From Peribacillus sp044761665 (lineage in GTDB: Bacteria > Bacillota > Bacilli > Bacillales > DSM-1321): DNA of 64,000 bases. Of the stretch, positions 33,646-42,456 are shown piece after piece. Below the pieces are notes generated by a model, which was not told the origin of the DNA, did no database searches, and saw nothing but the letters and a program-made list of their open reading frames with translations. Where the stretch lies: NCBI RefSeq assembly GCF_044761665.1, contig NZ_JBIWCW010000002.1, forward strand, positions 372,001 through 436,000, read 5' to 3'. Numbering within the stretch: the first letter of the stretch is position 1; every line of letters begins with the position of its first letter. Made by a program: the position numbers and the translations under genes.

Positions 33646-34119
33646 CTATTTCAGTTCTTTACCCATTCCTTTTAGGAAATGGACGCCGAAACCAATCGCT
33701 CGGTTAATGTCGGGGTCGTTCAATACTTTTACTAAGCTCATGACACCGATTTTTTTGTCGGTCTCAATGAATTTACTGCCTTCGTCCATGCCGGCAAGGG
33801 CACTTGTAAGGAGCTTTGTCACTTGGTCGGCATCAGCCTTCATCAAGGCTCCAGTTGCACCCATAAGCGTGTTGATCAATTTGGTCACGGGTTCTCTGGT
33901 TACTTGTCCAAGAGCGACTTTTGCAATTTTTTCTTTTCCTTTAAGCATCGAATTAGCGGCATCAAGCACGCCGGAGTCGTTCAGATCACCAAGGATGTCA
34001 AACAAGCTGTTTAACACATCTTCGTTATCGGTGACTAGCGTTTTTAACTCTTCGATTTTTTGTAGCTTTATATCTTCCTCAGTTATAGGATTATGGATTT
34101 CCGTAATGGGAGCTGCCAT
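33646..34119 (-). CDS. DUF1641 protein, formate dehydrogenase partner (YrhD-like)
   Basis: A 157-residue protein of unknown biochemical role that usually accompanies formate dehydrogenase, as yrhD accompanies yrhE in B. subtilis. It is alpha-helical, with the conserved end VMSLVKVLNDPDINRAIGFGVHFLKGMGKEL. The ATG at 34119 follows AAGGAGG by 9 bases; an in-frame GTG at 34128 directly touches the site and is unlikely. It starts 17 bases after the fdhA stop, so it is co-transcribed. The stop lies in a short TTACTA tandem repeat. Confidence 0.88.
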   Translation of the reverse strand: MAAPITEIHNPITEEDIKLQKIEELKTLVTDNEDVLNSLFDILGDLNDSGVLDAANSMLKGKEKIAKVALGQVTREPVTKLINTLMGATGALMKADADQVTKLLTSALAGMDEGSKFIETDKKIGVMSLVKVLNDPDINRAIGFGVHFLKGMGKELK

Positions 34120-34136
34120 GATCTTCACCCTCCTTA

Positions 34137-37070
34137 TTATTTATCTGTTAAGTGTACATAACCTGGACGTGCCCACTTACGTTGAACCTCGACACCATTT
34201 TGAGGATGGCGTTTTTTATTCCGTGGGTTAGATCCTGGCAATGGAATTTCTCCGCTTTCTTTAAGCACTTCCATACGTACCTTGGTTTGTTTATAAGCAG
34301 GTGTACTTGTACGGTGATCATAGATAGGACCAGTCAGGAAGTTGATGGCTGAATCCTTGTCGACGGAGTTCATCGGTAGGAATAGTTCATTCTTCTTCAC
34401 TCGGTCTGTTATTAGCACTCTCAGTTTAACGGCACCATATGGTGATACCAGACGAACCAATCCGCCATCCTTCACTTGGCGCTCCTTAGCAAGCTCCGGA
34501 GAAACTTCAACGAAAATGTCTGGAACCTTCGATTGAATTCCGTTCGATTTATTCGTCATATTTCCTTCGTGGAAATGCTCAAGCATACGTCCGTTATTGA
34601 TATGAAGATCGAATTCTTCTGGGAATTTATGCGGCTCTACCCAGTCAGCTATCGCAAAGCGAGCTTTTTTATCCGGGAAGTTGAACCCATCCACATAAAG
34701 AAGCGGTGTGCTTGATCCGTCATGACTTCCCCATAGGAAGCTGTTCCATCCTTCAAGAACTTCGTAATTCGCTTGGCTGAAGATTGGAGAAAGGCTAGCC
34801 ATTTCATCATAGATGTCGCTAGGGTGAGTGTAATTCCAATCTGCACCTAGGCGTTTAGCGATTTCTTGGGTGATTTCCCAGTCCGCTTTAGAATCTCCCA
34901 AAGTAGGAAGGGCTTTATATAAACGTTGTACACGACGTTCTGTATTCGTGAATGTACCGTCTTTTTCAAGAGATGGTGCTCCCGGTAATACTACATCCGC
35001 ATATTGTGCTGTTCTAGAAAGGAAGATATCTTGAACAACAAAGAAATCTAAGCTTGATAGGATTTTATCGACATGGTTTGCATCAGAATCCACAAGTGCC
35101 ATATCTTCACCGACAAGGTACATAGCTTTCATGTCACCTTTTTCGATGGCATCAAGCATTTGGATATTGTGCATACCTGGTTTGTCATCAATTTTAACAC
35201 CATAAGCTTTTTCGAATTTAGCACGAGCAAAATCATCGTTAACATGTTGGTAACCTGGTAGGAAGTTAGGTAAAGTTCCCATGTCACAAGCACCTTGAAC
35301 ATTGTTATGACCACGAAGAGGATACGCACCCGCTCCTGGACGACGGTAGTTCCCTGTAGCTAAAAGAAGGTTGGAAATGGCTGCCGATGTATCGGAAGCA
35401 CCAGTGTTTTGTGTAACACCCATTCCCCAAAGGATACATGTACCATCTGCATCGCGAATCTCTTCTGCGATTTGGATTAATGTTTCTTTTGAAATTCCTG
35501 TGTTTAGCTCTGCATATTCTAGGGTATATTTTTCTAGTAGTTCCTTATATTCGTCGAAGAAATTCACATTTTCATCGATGAAGGCTTGATCGTGCCAACC
35601 TTGGTCAATCATGTATTTTGTTACGGCCATTAACCAAACTTGGTCTGTACCTTGTTTAGGGCTGATATGGATATCAGAGCGTTCAGCCATTTCGTTTTTA
35701 CGTACGTCGGCCACAATCAGTTTTTGTCCGTGTAGCTTATGAGCACGTTTTACGCGTGTAGCTAGAACAGGATGTCCTTCGGCTGGGTTTGCACCAACGA
35801 TAATGACAAGACCTGCTGCTGCGATATCTTTTATTGTACCAGCATCTCCACCCATACCTACTGTACGGAACAATCCGTCTGTAGCAGGAGATTGACAGTA
35901 ACGAGAGCAGTTATCGACGTTATTTGTTTCGAACATTTGACGTGCTAATTTTTGGATCACATAGTTTTCTTCATTCGTGATTTTAGATGAAGAAATGAAT
36001 CCTACGGCATTGCCACCGTATTGCTGTTTGATTGAACCAAGTCTTGAGGCAACCAAATCAAGAGCTTCATCCCAGCTTGATTCTACGAACCTACCATTTT
36101 TACGGATCAATGGTTTAGTGATACGTTTTTCAGAGTTTACGAAGTCCCAACCGAATTTCCCTTTAACACAAGTGGAGATTGCATTAACAGGTCCTTCGTG
36201 TGTAGGTTGAACTTTAAGGATTTTGCGCCCTTTTGTCCAAACTTCGAATGAACAGCCGACACCACAGAATGTACATACTGTTTTCGTTTTCTTCGTACGC
36301 GTTTCACGCATCGCTGCTTCAATATCAGAAACAGGGAAGATTACGCTCATATCCGGCTCAACATCTTTAACAAGGTTGATCATTGGTTCCATAATATCTT
36401 CTTTCAAGGCTGTCATGAAGCCAGCCTCTCCAAGCATGGATTTCTCCATTAACGCATTACATGGACAGATTGTTACACATTGTCCACAGCCCACGCATGA
36501 TGAATTATTGATTTCAGTTCCTTCGTCCCAGATAACACGTGGACGTTCTGCTTCCCAATCGATGGATAGCGTTTCATTAACCTGTAGGTTTTGACAGACC
36601 TCTACACATTGTCCGCAAGCGATACATTGGTTCGCATCATAGCGGTAGAATGGATGGGACATGTCCACAGCCAATTCCGGTGTAGTTTTAGGTGTGAAAT
36701 CTTGATGCGGAATTTCCATTAATTCTACAGTGTTGTGCAGTTTACAGTTGCCGTTATTATTGTCACAAACTGTGCAATATAATAGGTGATTCTCAAGCAG
36801 GCGGTCCATCGCTTGATTTTGCGCTGCCTTTGCGCTTGTTGAATCCAATGAAATATCCATGCTGCTATCAACTTTTGTCGAGCATGATCTAACAAGTTTT
36901 CCATTCACTTCTACGATACACGTATCGCATGTTTGAATCGGATCTACTTCAGGAACATAACAAATCTGTGGATGAGGTATCTCATTTTGATTGATAACTT
37001 CCAAGATTGTCGATCCAGTTTGTGCTTTATAATCCAAGCCATTGATTTTAATAGTGATTGAATCGCTCAC
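34137..37070 (-). CDS. fdhA: Formate dehydrogenase, molybdopterin catalytic subunit
   Basis: Oxidises formate to CO2 at a molybdenum-bis-MGD centre and passes electrons through Fe-S clusters. The 977-residue protein has in order: a 2Fe-2S ferredoxin domain (residues about 1-80), a His/Cys cluster site (LLYCTVCDNNNGNC), two 4Fe-4S ferredoxin motifs (CIACGQCVEVC, CVGCGQCVTIC), the molybdopterin oxidoreductase 4Fe-4S site (CTFCGVGCSFEVW), then the Moco domains. The active-site residue is Cys, in NCSRYCQSP, not Sec. The GTG at 37070 is chosen because AGAGGGGGA precedes it by 6 bases. No signal peptide, so it is cytoplasmic; fdhD upstream supplies sulfur to the cofactor. Confidence 0.94.
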   Translation of the reverse strand: MSDSITIKINGLDYKAQTGSTILEVINQNEIPHPQICYVPEVDPIQTCDTCIVEVNGKLVRSCSTKVDSSMDISLDSTSAKAAQNQAMDRLLENHLLYCTVCDNNNGNCKLHNTVELMEIPHQDFTPKTTPELAVDMSHPFYRYDANQCIACGQCVEVCQNLQVNETLSIDWEAERPRVIWDEGTEINNSSCVGCGQCVTICPCNALMEKSMLGEAGFMTALKEDIMEPMINLVKDVEPDMSVIFPVSDIEAAMRETRTKKTKTVCTFCGVGCSFEVWTKGRKILKVQPTHEGPVNAISTCVKGKFGWDFVNSEKRITKPLIRKNGRFVESSWDEALDLVASRLGSIKQQYGGNAVGFISSSKITNEENYVIQKLARQMFETNNVDNCSRYCQSPATDGLFRTVGMGGDAGTIKDIAAAGLVIIVGANPAEGHPVLATRVKRAHKLHGQKLIVADVRKNEMAERSDIHISPKQGTDQVWLMAVTKYMIDQGWHDQAFIDENVNFFDEYKELLEKYTLEYAELNTGISKETLIQIAEEIRDADGTCILWGMGVTQNTGASDTSAAISNLLLATGNYRRPGAGAYPLRGHNNVQGACDMGTLPNFLPGYQHVNDDFARAKFEKAYGVKIDDKPGMHNIQMLDAIEKGDMKAMYLVGEDMALVDSDANHVDKILSSLDFFVVQDIFLSRTAQYADVVLPGAPSLEKDGTFTNTERRVQRLYKALPTLGDSKADWEITQEIAKRLGADWNYTHPSDIYDEMASLSPIFSQANYEVLEGWNSFLWGSHDGSSTPLLYVDGFNFPDKKARFAIADWVEPHKFPEEFDLHINNGRMLEHFHEGNMTNKSNGIQSKVPDIFVEVSPELAKERQVKDGGLVRLVSPYGAVKLRVLITDRVKKNELFLPMNSVDKDSAINFLTGPIYDHRTSTPAYKQTKVRMEVLKESGEIPLPGSNPRNKKRHPQNGVEVQRKWARPGYVHLTDK

Positions 37071-37097
37071 AATTATTCCCCCTCTTATTACCAAAAA

Positions 37098-37158
37098 ACG
37101 CGAAAAAAACCACCATGATTACACCTCTGTCTCTGAACAGTGATGTAAGTCATGGTGG
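37098..37158 (-). promoter_or_regulatory. Terminator-like hairpin in the fdhA leader
   Basis: Read leftward, CCACCATGA pairs with TCATGGTGG; inside, TTACATC pairs with GGTGTAA and CTGT with ACAG, giving a long nested stem followed by seven or more T residues. It ends about 27 bases before the fdhA start codon. As the gene behind it is divergent, this is not a normal end-of-gene terminator and may control read-through into fdhA. Confidence 0.7.
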
Positions 37159-37247
37159 AATAGTTTAATAGCAAATCTTGCCAATATACCAATCCAGACC
37201 ATTATTTGAATGATGGATAAAAGATAGAAACATAACAAATCATATTA

Positions 37248-37264
37248 TGTGACCAACTTTCACA
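37248..37264. promoter_or_regulatory. CRP/Fnr-like inverted repeat between fdhA and the DUF2294 gene
   Basis: TGTGA and TCACA are separated by 7 bases; the Bacillus Fnr consensus has 6. It lies between the divergent genes, where oxygen control of formate metabolism would fit. The wrong spacer makes this tentative. Confidence 0.3.
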
Positions 37265-37404
37265 AAGATATTATACCTTTATTTTTTAAAAGAAACAATC
37301 ATATGATAAAAGTAGTTATTTTCAATAAACTTTTTTTTTTATTCTTATTGCTTTATGATAAGGAAACACTAGATGAAATATCATATGTTAGGAGCGAAAT
37401 CAAG

Positions 37405-37761
37405 ATGTCAAAAGTAATCCATGAATTCAATGATATGATTCGAAAGCTCCGAAAAGAACTATTCGGAAAAGGGCCAGAGCGGATTCATACGGTGTTTGTA
37501 GATAATATGGCTGTTTCTACGCTATATGGGAATCTGACTCCGACGGAAATATTCATTTCAAGTACGGAAGAGGGCAAAGACATGGTCCATTCAGCAAGGA
37601 CAAAAATGATTCAAGATGTTTATTCGGTTGCGCCTCCTGAAGGAATGGAAGAGTTGGTCGGTGCGAACCTGGTTCATTTGTTTTCTGATATCAAAGTGAA
37701 GGAAAATATAGCCATTTCGGTGTTTGTATTTGACCAGGATATAGCAGGAAAATTAAATTGA
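37405..37761 (+). CDS. DUF2294 domain protein
   Basis: A 118-residue protein of a family of unknown function, with the conserved block IHTVFVDNMAVSTLYGNLTP and the later GANLVHLFSDIKVKENI. The ATG at 37405 follows AGGAGCG by 9 bases; the frame extends upstream to 37249 but that part is AT-rich and lacks a site. It sits between divergent fdhA and fdhD; a link to formate metabolism is suggested by position only. Confidence 0.82.
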   Translation: MSKVIHEFNDMIRKLRKELFGKGPERIHTVFVDNMAVSTLYGNLTPTEIFISSTEEGKDMVHSARTKMIQDVYSVAPPEGMEELVGANLVHLFSDIKVKENIAISVFVFDQDIAGKLN

Positions 37762-37827
37762 ACTAAATCGTACTACATCCTTAATATAAAGGTTAAAAGG
37801 GTCGTCTAGATAAAGAGGAGTGAAGGC

Positions 37828-38625
37828 ATGAAGGAGATAGAAAAAAAACGGGGGATTATCCGCATTAGCAAAGGAGGGGTCCAACATACCGAAGACACGG
37901 TGGTGACGGAATTTCCCGTCACCGTGAAGATAAATGGGCAAGAGTTCGTGACGATGGTTTGTACACCCGAGTACATCGAAGATATGGTCATCGGTTATTT
38001 AGCTTCGGAAGGGATCATCCGGAAATATGAAGAAATCAAAGAGATCTGGTACCAAGAAAAAGAAGGATATGTTCACGTCAAAACGGATAAGCTAAATCCC
38101 TATTACCAAGAGTTTCAAAATAAACGATATATTACATCATGCTGTGGTGGAAGCAGACAAGGTTTCGTCTTTGTAAACGATGCTCTGACTGCCAAGAAGA
38201 TGGAGAATATGTCGGTAAAGCTAACTACGGATGATTGCTTCCGCTTAATGAAGGACCTGCAACAATCTGCTGTGACGTTTCAAAATACCGGTGGTGTCCA
38301 TAATGCCGCATTATGTGATGTGAATGGGCTCGTTTTAAGCCGGATGGATATTGGGCGCCATAATGCACTCGATAAGATTTATGGGTATTGTTTGAAAAAT
38401 GGTATATCTATAGAAGGAAAAGCGATTGTATTCAGTGGCCGCATTTCATCGGAAATTTTGTTGAAAGTGGCAAAAATCGGTTGCGAACTTATCCTTTCTA
38501 AGTCCGCGCCAACTGAATTAGCGTTGGAGTTGGCAGAGGGACTAGGCATAACAACCGTCGGCTTTATCCGTAATGATTCAATGAACATATATACGTGTCC
38601 GGACAGGATTCAACTAAATGAATAG
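37828..38625 (+). CDS. fdhD: Formate dehydrogenase accessory sulfurtransferase FdhD
   Basis: FdhD carries sulfur from a cysteine desulfurase to the molybdenum cofactor, without which formate dehydrogenase is inactive. The 265-residue protein has the paired active-site cysteines in ITSCCGGSRQG and the blocks TGGVHNAAL and DIGRHNALDK typical of the family. AGAGGAGTG precedes the ATG. It lies near fdhA but on the opposite strand, with DUF2294 before it. Confidence 0.95.
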   Translation: MKEIEKKRGIIRISKGGVQHTEDTVVTEFPVTVKINGQEFVTMVCTPEYIEDMVIGYLASEGIIRKYEEIKEIWYQEKEGYVHVKTDKLNPYYQEFQNKRYITSCCGGSRQGFVFVNDALTAKKMENMSVKLTTDDCFRLMKDLQQSAVTFQNTGGVHNAALCDVNGLVLSRMDIGRHNALDKIYGYCLKNGISIEGKAIVFSGRISSEILLKVAKIGCELILSKSAPTELALELAEGLGITTVGFIRNDSMNIYTCPDRIQLNE

Positions 38626-38636
38626 AAGTTACTAGA

Positions 38637-38676
38637 CCCGAATGGATTGCTGATCCACTCGGGTTTTATTTTTTTG
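38637..38676 (+). terminator. Terminator downstream of fdhD
   Basis: The stem CCCGAATGGA/TCCACTCGGG (two mismatched bases) is followed by TTTTATTTTTTT. Confidence 0.8.
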
Positions 38677-38720
38677 ACGTCTTTTAGCTAATAAAATGAC
38701 TCTTGAAAGTTGTTAAAACT

Positions 38721-38746
38721 GTTTGTAATGAATAACTAAGGGGTAT
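38721..38746 (+). promoter_or_regulatory. Candidate sigma-B promoter for the antiporter gene
   Basis: GTTTGT is followed after 14 bases by GGGTAT, close to the sigma-B consensus GTTTAA-N12-15-GGGTAT. The leader would be about 155 bases. The rest of the 287-base gap holds nothing recognised. Confidence 0.45.
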
Positions 38747-38912
38747 ATCAACTATCGTTAATACAACTAAATATATTAATTAGAGAGTTTCTTTTAAAAC
38801 ACCTTATAAGTAGGGACTATTTTTAAAAGTGATGATAATCACTTTAAAATATCTCTGCTTTTTTACCTTTTTAGAGGCAATCGTACAAAATAATAGAAGA
38901 TAGGAGGATTCT

Positions 38913-40982
38913 ATGTCATTTTTAATCACTTTGCTCGGATTATTGGTATCCACAATAGTCGCTACAATATTACATGCTAAATGGCCTCGTATTCCGCTCC
39001 CAATCTATCAGATAGCCATGGGGGCAGTCATTTCATTTTTACCACTTCACTTATCATTAGAATTTCATTCTGATTTATTTATGATTTGTATTATTGCTCC
39101 TCTCCTATTTACAGAAGGGAAAAACACTTCTCGGAAAGAAATGCTTGAGCTGCGTAAGCCTATTCTGTTATTGGCTTTTGGGTTAGTATTCGTAACTGTT
39201 TTTGCAGGTGGCTTTTTTATCCACTGGTTAATTCCAGATATGCCTTTGGCTGTGGCTTTTGCATTAGCAGCCACCATTACTCCAACGGATGCAGTAGCGG
39301 TACAATCCATAACAAAAGGCTTGAAATTGCCCGGGAATATGATGCCCATCCTTGAAGGAGAATCGCTTTTCAATGATGCAGCGGGAATCGTTGCTTTTAA
39401 AGTGGCATTGGCAGCTGCATTGACTGGCGTTTTTTCTATAAAAGATGCTTCGCTTAATTTTTTATTTGTGTCTTTAGGTGGGATTATTATAGGTCTCCTT
39501 CTGGGCTATTTAATCGTTAAATTGCGATTGTTCCTACGGGTTCATGGACTAGAGGAAATTTCTATGTCCATTGTTATTGAGCTGATTACACCATTTGTGA
39601 TTTATATGGTTGCTGAAGAGATTTATGTTTCTGGAATCTTAGCAGTGGTTACCGCAGGAGTCATTCATGGCATTGAGCGGGATCGCCTTCAGAGTTCCAC
39701 AACCAAGTTGCAAATTATATCTACGAATACATGGTTTGTATTAGGTTATCTTTTGAATGGTCTTGTATTTACTTTATTAGGATTTATGATACCGAGTGTT
39801 TATCAGGAAATTGAGTCCAACTTAAATAAGGGAACTCTTTTTGGAATTAGCGTCTTGATTGTACTTTTATTATTGGTGATCCGTTTTATTTGGGTATACA
39901 TTCTTCATGATACTTTCACGAAAATCAGAGTGAATCCATTAGAGCAATTTATTATGTCCAGGGTTCATCCTGAAGATAACAACGTCGTGGATGATAAGAA
40001 TGTTTCAAAATCACGATATGCCCTTTTGGCATCAGTTTGTGGCATTCATGGTACGATTACTTTAGCCACCGCTTTATCCATACCAACTTTAATGCCGGAT
40101 GACACGATGTTCCCGATGCGTAATACAGTCTTATTTATCGCGGCATGTGTAATTTTGTTAAGCGTCTTTTTGGCTACATTTCTTTTACCGATATTAATAA
40201 AGAAACCGACTGGATCTGATGATGAGCGTCTTACTACTGAAGAAGCTTATAAAATTGTGTTAAATAAGACAATCCAACTGTTGAGTAAAGAGACAACCAT
40301 GGATAATCAGAAAGCGATTCATCAAGTTATAGAAGATTTAAATGAACAATTAATAGATTTGGAACGGGGAATAACGAAAAGGCCGGATAATCGGACCATA
40401 AAGGATTTGATGAAGCTAGGGGCCAGCAAGGAAATGGAAGTCGTTTCTGGGTTAGTACAAAAAGGGGCTATCTCTGAAACAACTTTTGAGCTTTATAAGG
40501 TGTATCTTTCAAGAACGTTAAACTATATGCAAAAATCACCTTTGAAACGAGCATGGATTAATTGGAAGACCCTCTTTATCAAAAACAAGATTAATGTCAA
40601 ATGGGATAAAAAATGGGAAACGAAATTAGAGAACTCCATTAATAGTAATGCGGACCTGATCCGGGAGTTCCGTAAAGCACAAAAAGAAGCACAAAAAGAA
40701 GCGATGATATTAATCAAACAACAAACTACTCCAGAAAACCGTCATGAAGTCATGTTGGTCATTCAAAGATATAATCGTTATTTGAATCCATTCGGAACAC
40801 TAAGTGAAAAAGAAGTAAATCGTTTCGAAGAGATGGTCAGTCGTTTTCAATTGAATGCGATGCAAATCGAACGTGATATCATTCAGCAAATGGTTGAAGA
40901 GGATCAAATATCCACTAAAACCGCAACGGAGCTTAGACAAAACTTAGTTTATGATGAAATGCTCATGATCCAAAGTCAATAA
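38913..40982 (+). CDS. CPA1-family Na+/H+ (or K+/H+) antiporter
   Basis: Membrane cation/proton exchanger for salt and pH balance. The 689-residue protein has about 12 transmembrane helices in residues 1-430 with the CPA1 signatures ITPTDAVAVQSI and EGESLFNDAAGIVAFK, holding the ion-binding Asp. A cytoplasmic C-terminal part of about 250 residues is Lys/Glu-rich and helical, probably regulatory. It resembles NhaK (YvgP) of B. subtilis in size and domain order. TAGGAGG precedes the ATG. It is a single-gene unit. Confidence 0.9.
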   Translation: MSFLITLLGLLVSTIVATILHAKWPRIPLPIYQIAMGAVISFLPLHLSLEFHSDLFMICIIAPLLFTEGKNTSRKEMLELRKPILLLAFGLVFVTVFAGGFFIHWLIPDMPLAVAFALAATITPTDAVAVQSITKGLKLPGNMMPILEGESLFNDAAGIVAFKVALAAALTGVFSIKDASLNFLFVSLGGIIIGLLLGYLIVKLRLFLRVHGLEEISMSIVIELITPFVIYMVAEEIYVSGILAVVTAGVIHGIERDRLQSSTTKLQIISTNTWFVLGYLLNGLVFTLLGFMIPSVYQEIESNLNKGTLFGISVLIVLLLLVIRFIWVYILHDTFTKIRVNPLEQFIMSRVHPEDNNVVDDKNVSKSRYALLASVCGIHGTITLATALSIPTLMPDDTMFPMRNTVLFIAACVILLSVFLATFLLPILIKKPTGSDDERLTTEEAYKIVLNKTIQLLSKETTMDNQKAIHQVIEDLNEQLIDLERGITKRPDNRTIKDLMKLGASKEMEVVSGLVQKGAISETTFELYKVYLSRTLNYMQKSPLKRAWINWKTLFIKNKINVKWDKKWETKLENSINSNADLIREFRKAQKEAQKEAMILIKQQTTPENRHEVMLVIQRYNRYLNPFGTLSEKEVNRFEEMVSRFQLNAMQIERDIIQQMVEEDQISTKTATELRQNLVYDEMLMIQSQ

Positions 40983-41312
40983 AATAATGATTCCAAGTAT
41001 GTGTTTCCCGTTTGAGGTGAATCTGCTTTTCTTCTGGATTATCATCATGTAGGTACTTAGTATTTCCTCTACTTTATGCGTAAAATAAGAAAAAAAGGAA
41101 ATAATAGGGTAGTTAAATGCCGTTGTAAGACTGGTATATGACAGATGTCATATGAGTTCATTGACGTTTATGACTACAGGAGGTTGAAGATTGTAACTAT
41201 AATTGAAATATAGAAAAGAAAACATTCATCACTACTATATAGAAGTTGATTCATGCCATTGAATGAACGTTATTGAAACACTCCATTTTTTTAACATTTT
41301 AAGGAGGAAACT
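40983..41312. other. Intergenic region with the desaturase promoter
   Basis: This 330-base gap has no gene. It holds the candidate DesR sites and a TATAAT at 41198-41203 with no recognisable -35, as expected for an activator-dependent promoter, followed by a leader of about 100 bases, which could be a cold-structured 5' UTR. Confidence 0.5.
41136..41173 (+). promoter_or_regulatory. Candidate DesR operator before the desaturase gene
   Basis: ATATGACA-GA-TGTCATAT at 41136-41153 is a perfect inverted repeat. A second, looser repeat, TCAT...ATGA, lies at 41157-41172. The perfect repeat is centred about 66 bases before the predicted start, matching the known position of DesR binding on the B. subtilis des promoter. 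Assignment rests on context. Confidence 0.55.
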
Positions 41313-42365
41313 ATGAGTAAACACGATCAAAAGCAGTTAAGAAAAGAAGTTGCGCCTTTTGAAAAGTCGAATACGAAATCAAGCGTGAAGCAGATCATCA
41401 ATACATTTCCACCATTTTTTCTACTCTGGTTCTTGGCATATCAGAGTTTGAGCATTTCCTATTGGCTGACACTGGCATTCGCCATTCTTTCTTCAGGGTT
41501 CGTCATCAGGATTTTCATCATTTTCCACGATTGCTGTCATTCCTCGTTTTTCAAAAGCAAGAAAGCGAATAATATCCTAGGTACGATCAGTGGGATTGTC
41601 ACTTTATTTCCTTATGAACAATGGAAGCACAGTCACTCGATTCACCATGCAACAAGTAGTAATCTAAACAAACGTGGCACAGGCGACATTTGGGTCATGA
41701 CGGTCGATGAGTATGTAGCCGCTTCATTCTGGGGACGCCTTGCTTACCGTTTATATCGGAATCCGATTGTCATGTTTGGCTTAGGACCGTTTTATCTATT
41801 CCTTGTAACCAATCGTTTGAATGTAAAAGGTGCGAGAAAAAAAGAACGTATGAATACGCATTTCACTAATGCGGCTATCGTATTGATTTATGGTCTTTTA
41901 TGCTGGGCCATTGGATGGCAGGCATTCCTTATGATTCAATTGCCTATCCTATTTGTATCGGGTTCACTGGGTATTTGGTTGTTCTATGTGCAACATCAGT
42001 TCGAAGATTCTTATTTTGAAGAAGAATCCGAATGGGATTATGTGAAGGCAGCGATAGATGGAAGTTCTTATTATAAACTTCCAAAGGTATTACAATGGGT
42101 AACCGGTAACATCGGTTTCCATCACGTGCATCATCTAAGCCCTAGAGTGCCGAATTATAATCTTGAGAAAGTCCATGATTCCACGTTGCCTTTACAACAG
42201 GCAACGACGATTACGATTGGCTCAAGCTTAAAATCTCTTCGCTTCCGCTTATATGACGGAGAAAATAAAACGTTTGTAAGCTTTAAAGAGATTAAGGACC
42301 GTTTGAATAAAGCGAAGTCTAACATTGAAATGAATGCAAAACGACCAAGCTTACAAGAGAAATAA
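41313..42365 (+). CDS. des: Acyl-lipid fatty acid desaturase
   Basis: Membrane di-iron desaturase that introduces a double bond into phospholipid acyl chains on cold shock, keeping membranes fluid. The 350-residue protein has the three histidine boxes HDCCH, HSIHH and HHVHH and four membrane-spanning helices (about residues 30-70 and 185-225). AAGGAGG precedes the ATG. The kinase and regulator genes that control it follow directly, the same arrangement as B. subtilis des-desK-desR. Confidence 0.95.
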   Translation: MSKHDQKQLRKEVAPFEKSNTKSSVKQIINTFPPFFLLWFLAYQSLSISYWLTLAFAILSSGFVIRIFIIFHDCCHSSFFKSKKANNILGTISGIVTLFPYEQWKHSHSIHHATSSNLNKRGTGDIWVMTVDEYVAASFWGRLAYRLYRNPIVMFGLGPFYLFLVTNRLNVKGARKKERMNTHFTNAAIVLIYGLLCWAIGWQAFLMIQLPILFVSGSLGIWLFYVQHQFEDSYFEEESEWDYVKAAIDGSSYYKLPKVLQWVTGNIGFHHVHHLSPRVPNYNLEKVHDSTLPLQQATTITIGSSLKSLRFRLYDGENKTFVSFKEIKDRLNKAKSNIEMNAKRPSLQEK

Positions 42366-42377
42366 ATATCCGTACAA

Positions 42378-42407
42378 AACCATTCAATTTCGATTGAATG
42401 GTTTTTT
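42378..42407 (+). terminator. Terminator between des and desK
   Basis: The stem AACCATTCAAT/ATTGAATGGTT with a TTCG tetraloop is followed by a T run. It should let des be made at higher level than desKR. Confidence 0.88.
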
Positions 42408-42456
42408 GATAAAACTTCGTAGTATATACTAGGAGGAAAAGAAACAGAGGGACGCT

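Noticed and set aside
33628..33650. Tandem TTACTA repeat at the end of the DUF1641 gene
   Set aside because: Only about three units; it may vary in length but is too short to call a functional repeat.
34137..37070. Possible selenocysteine in formate dehydrogenase
   Set aside because: The active-site position is an ordinary Cys codon and the frame has no internal TGA.
37098..37158. Moco riboswitch before fdhA
   Set aside because: The leader is too short and lacks the conserved blocks I associate with that class; only a long hairpin is seen.
37249..37404. Upstream extension of the DUF2294 frame
   Set aside because: AT-rich, without a ribosome-binding site at its start, overlapping the Fnr-like site; family similarity begins at 37405.
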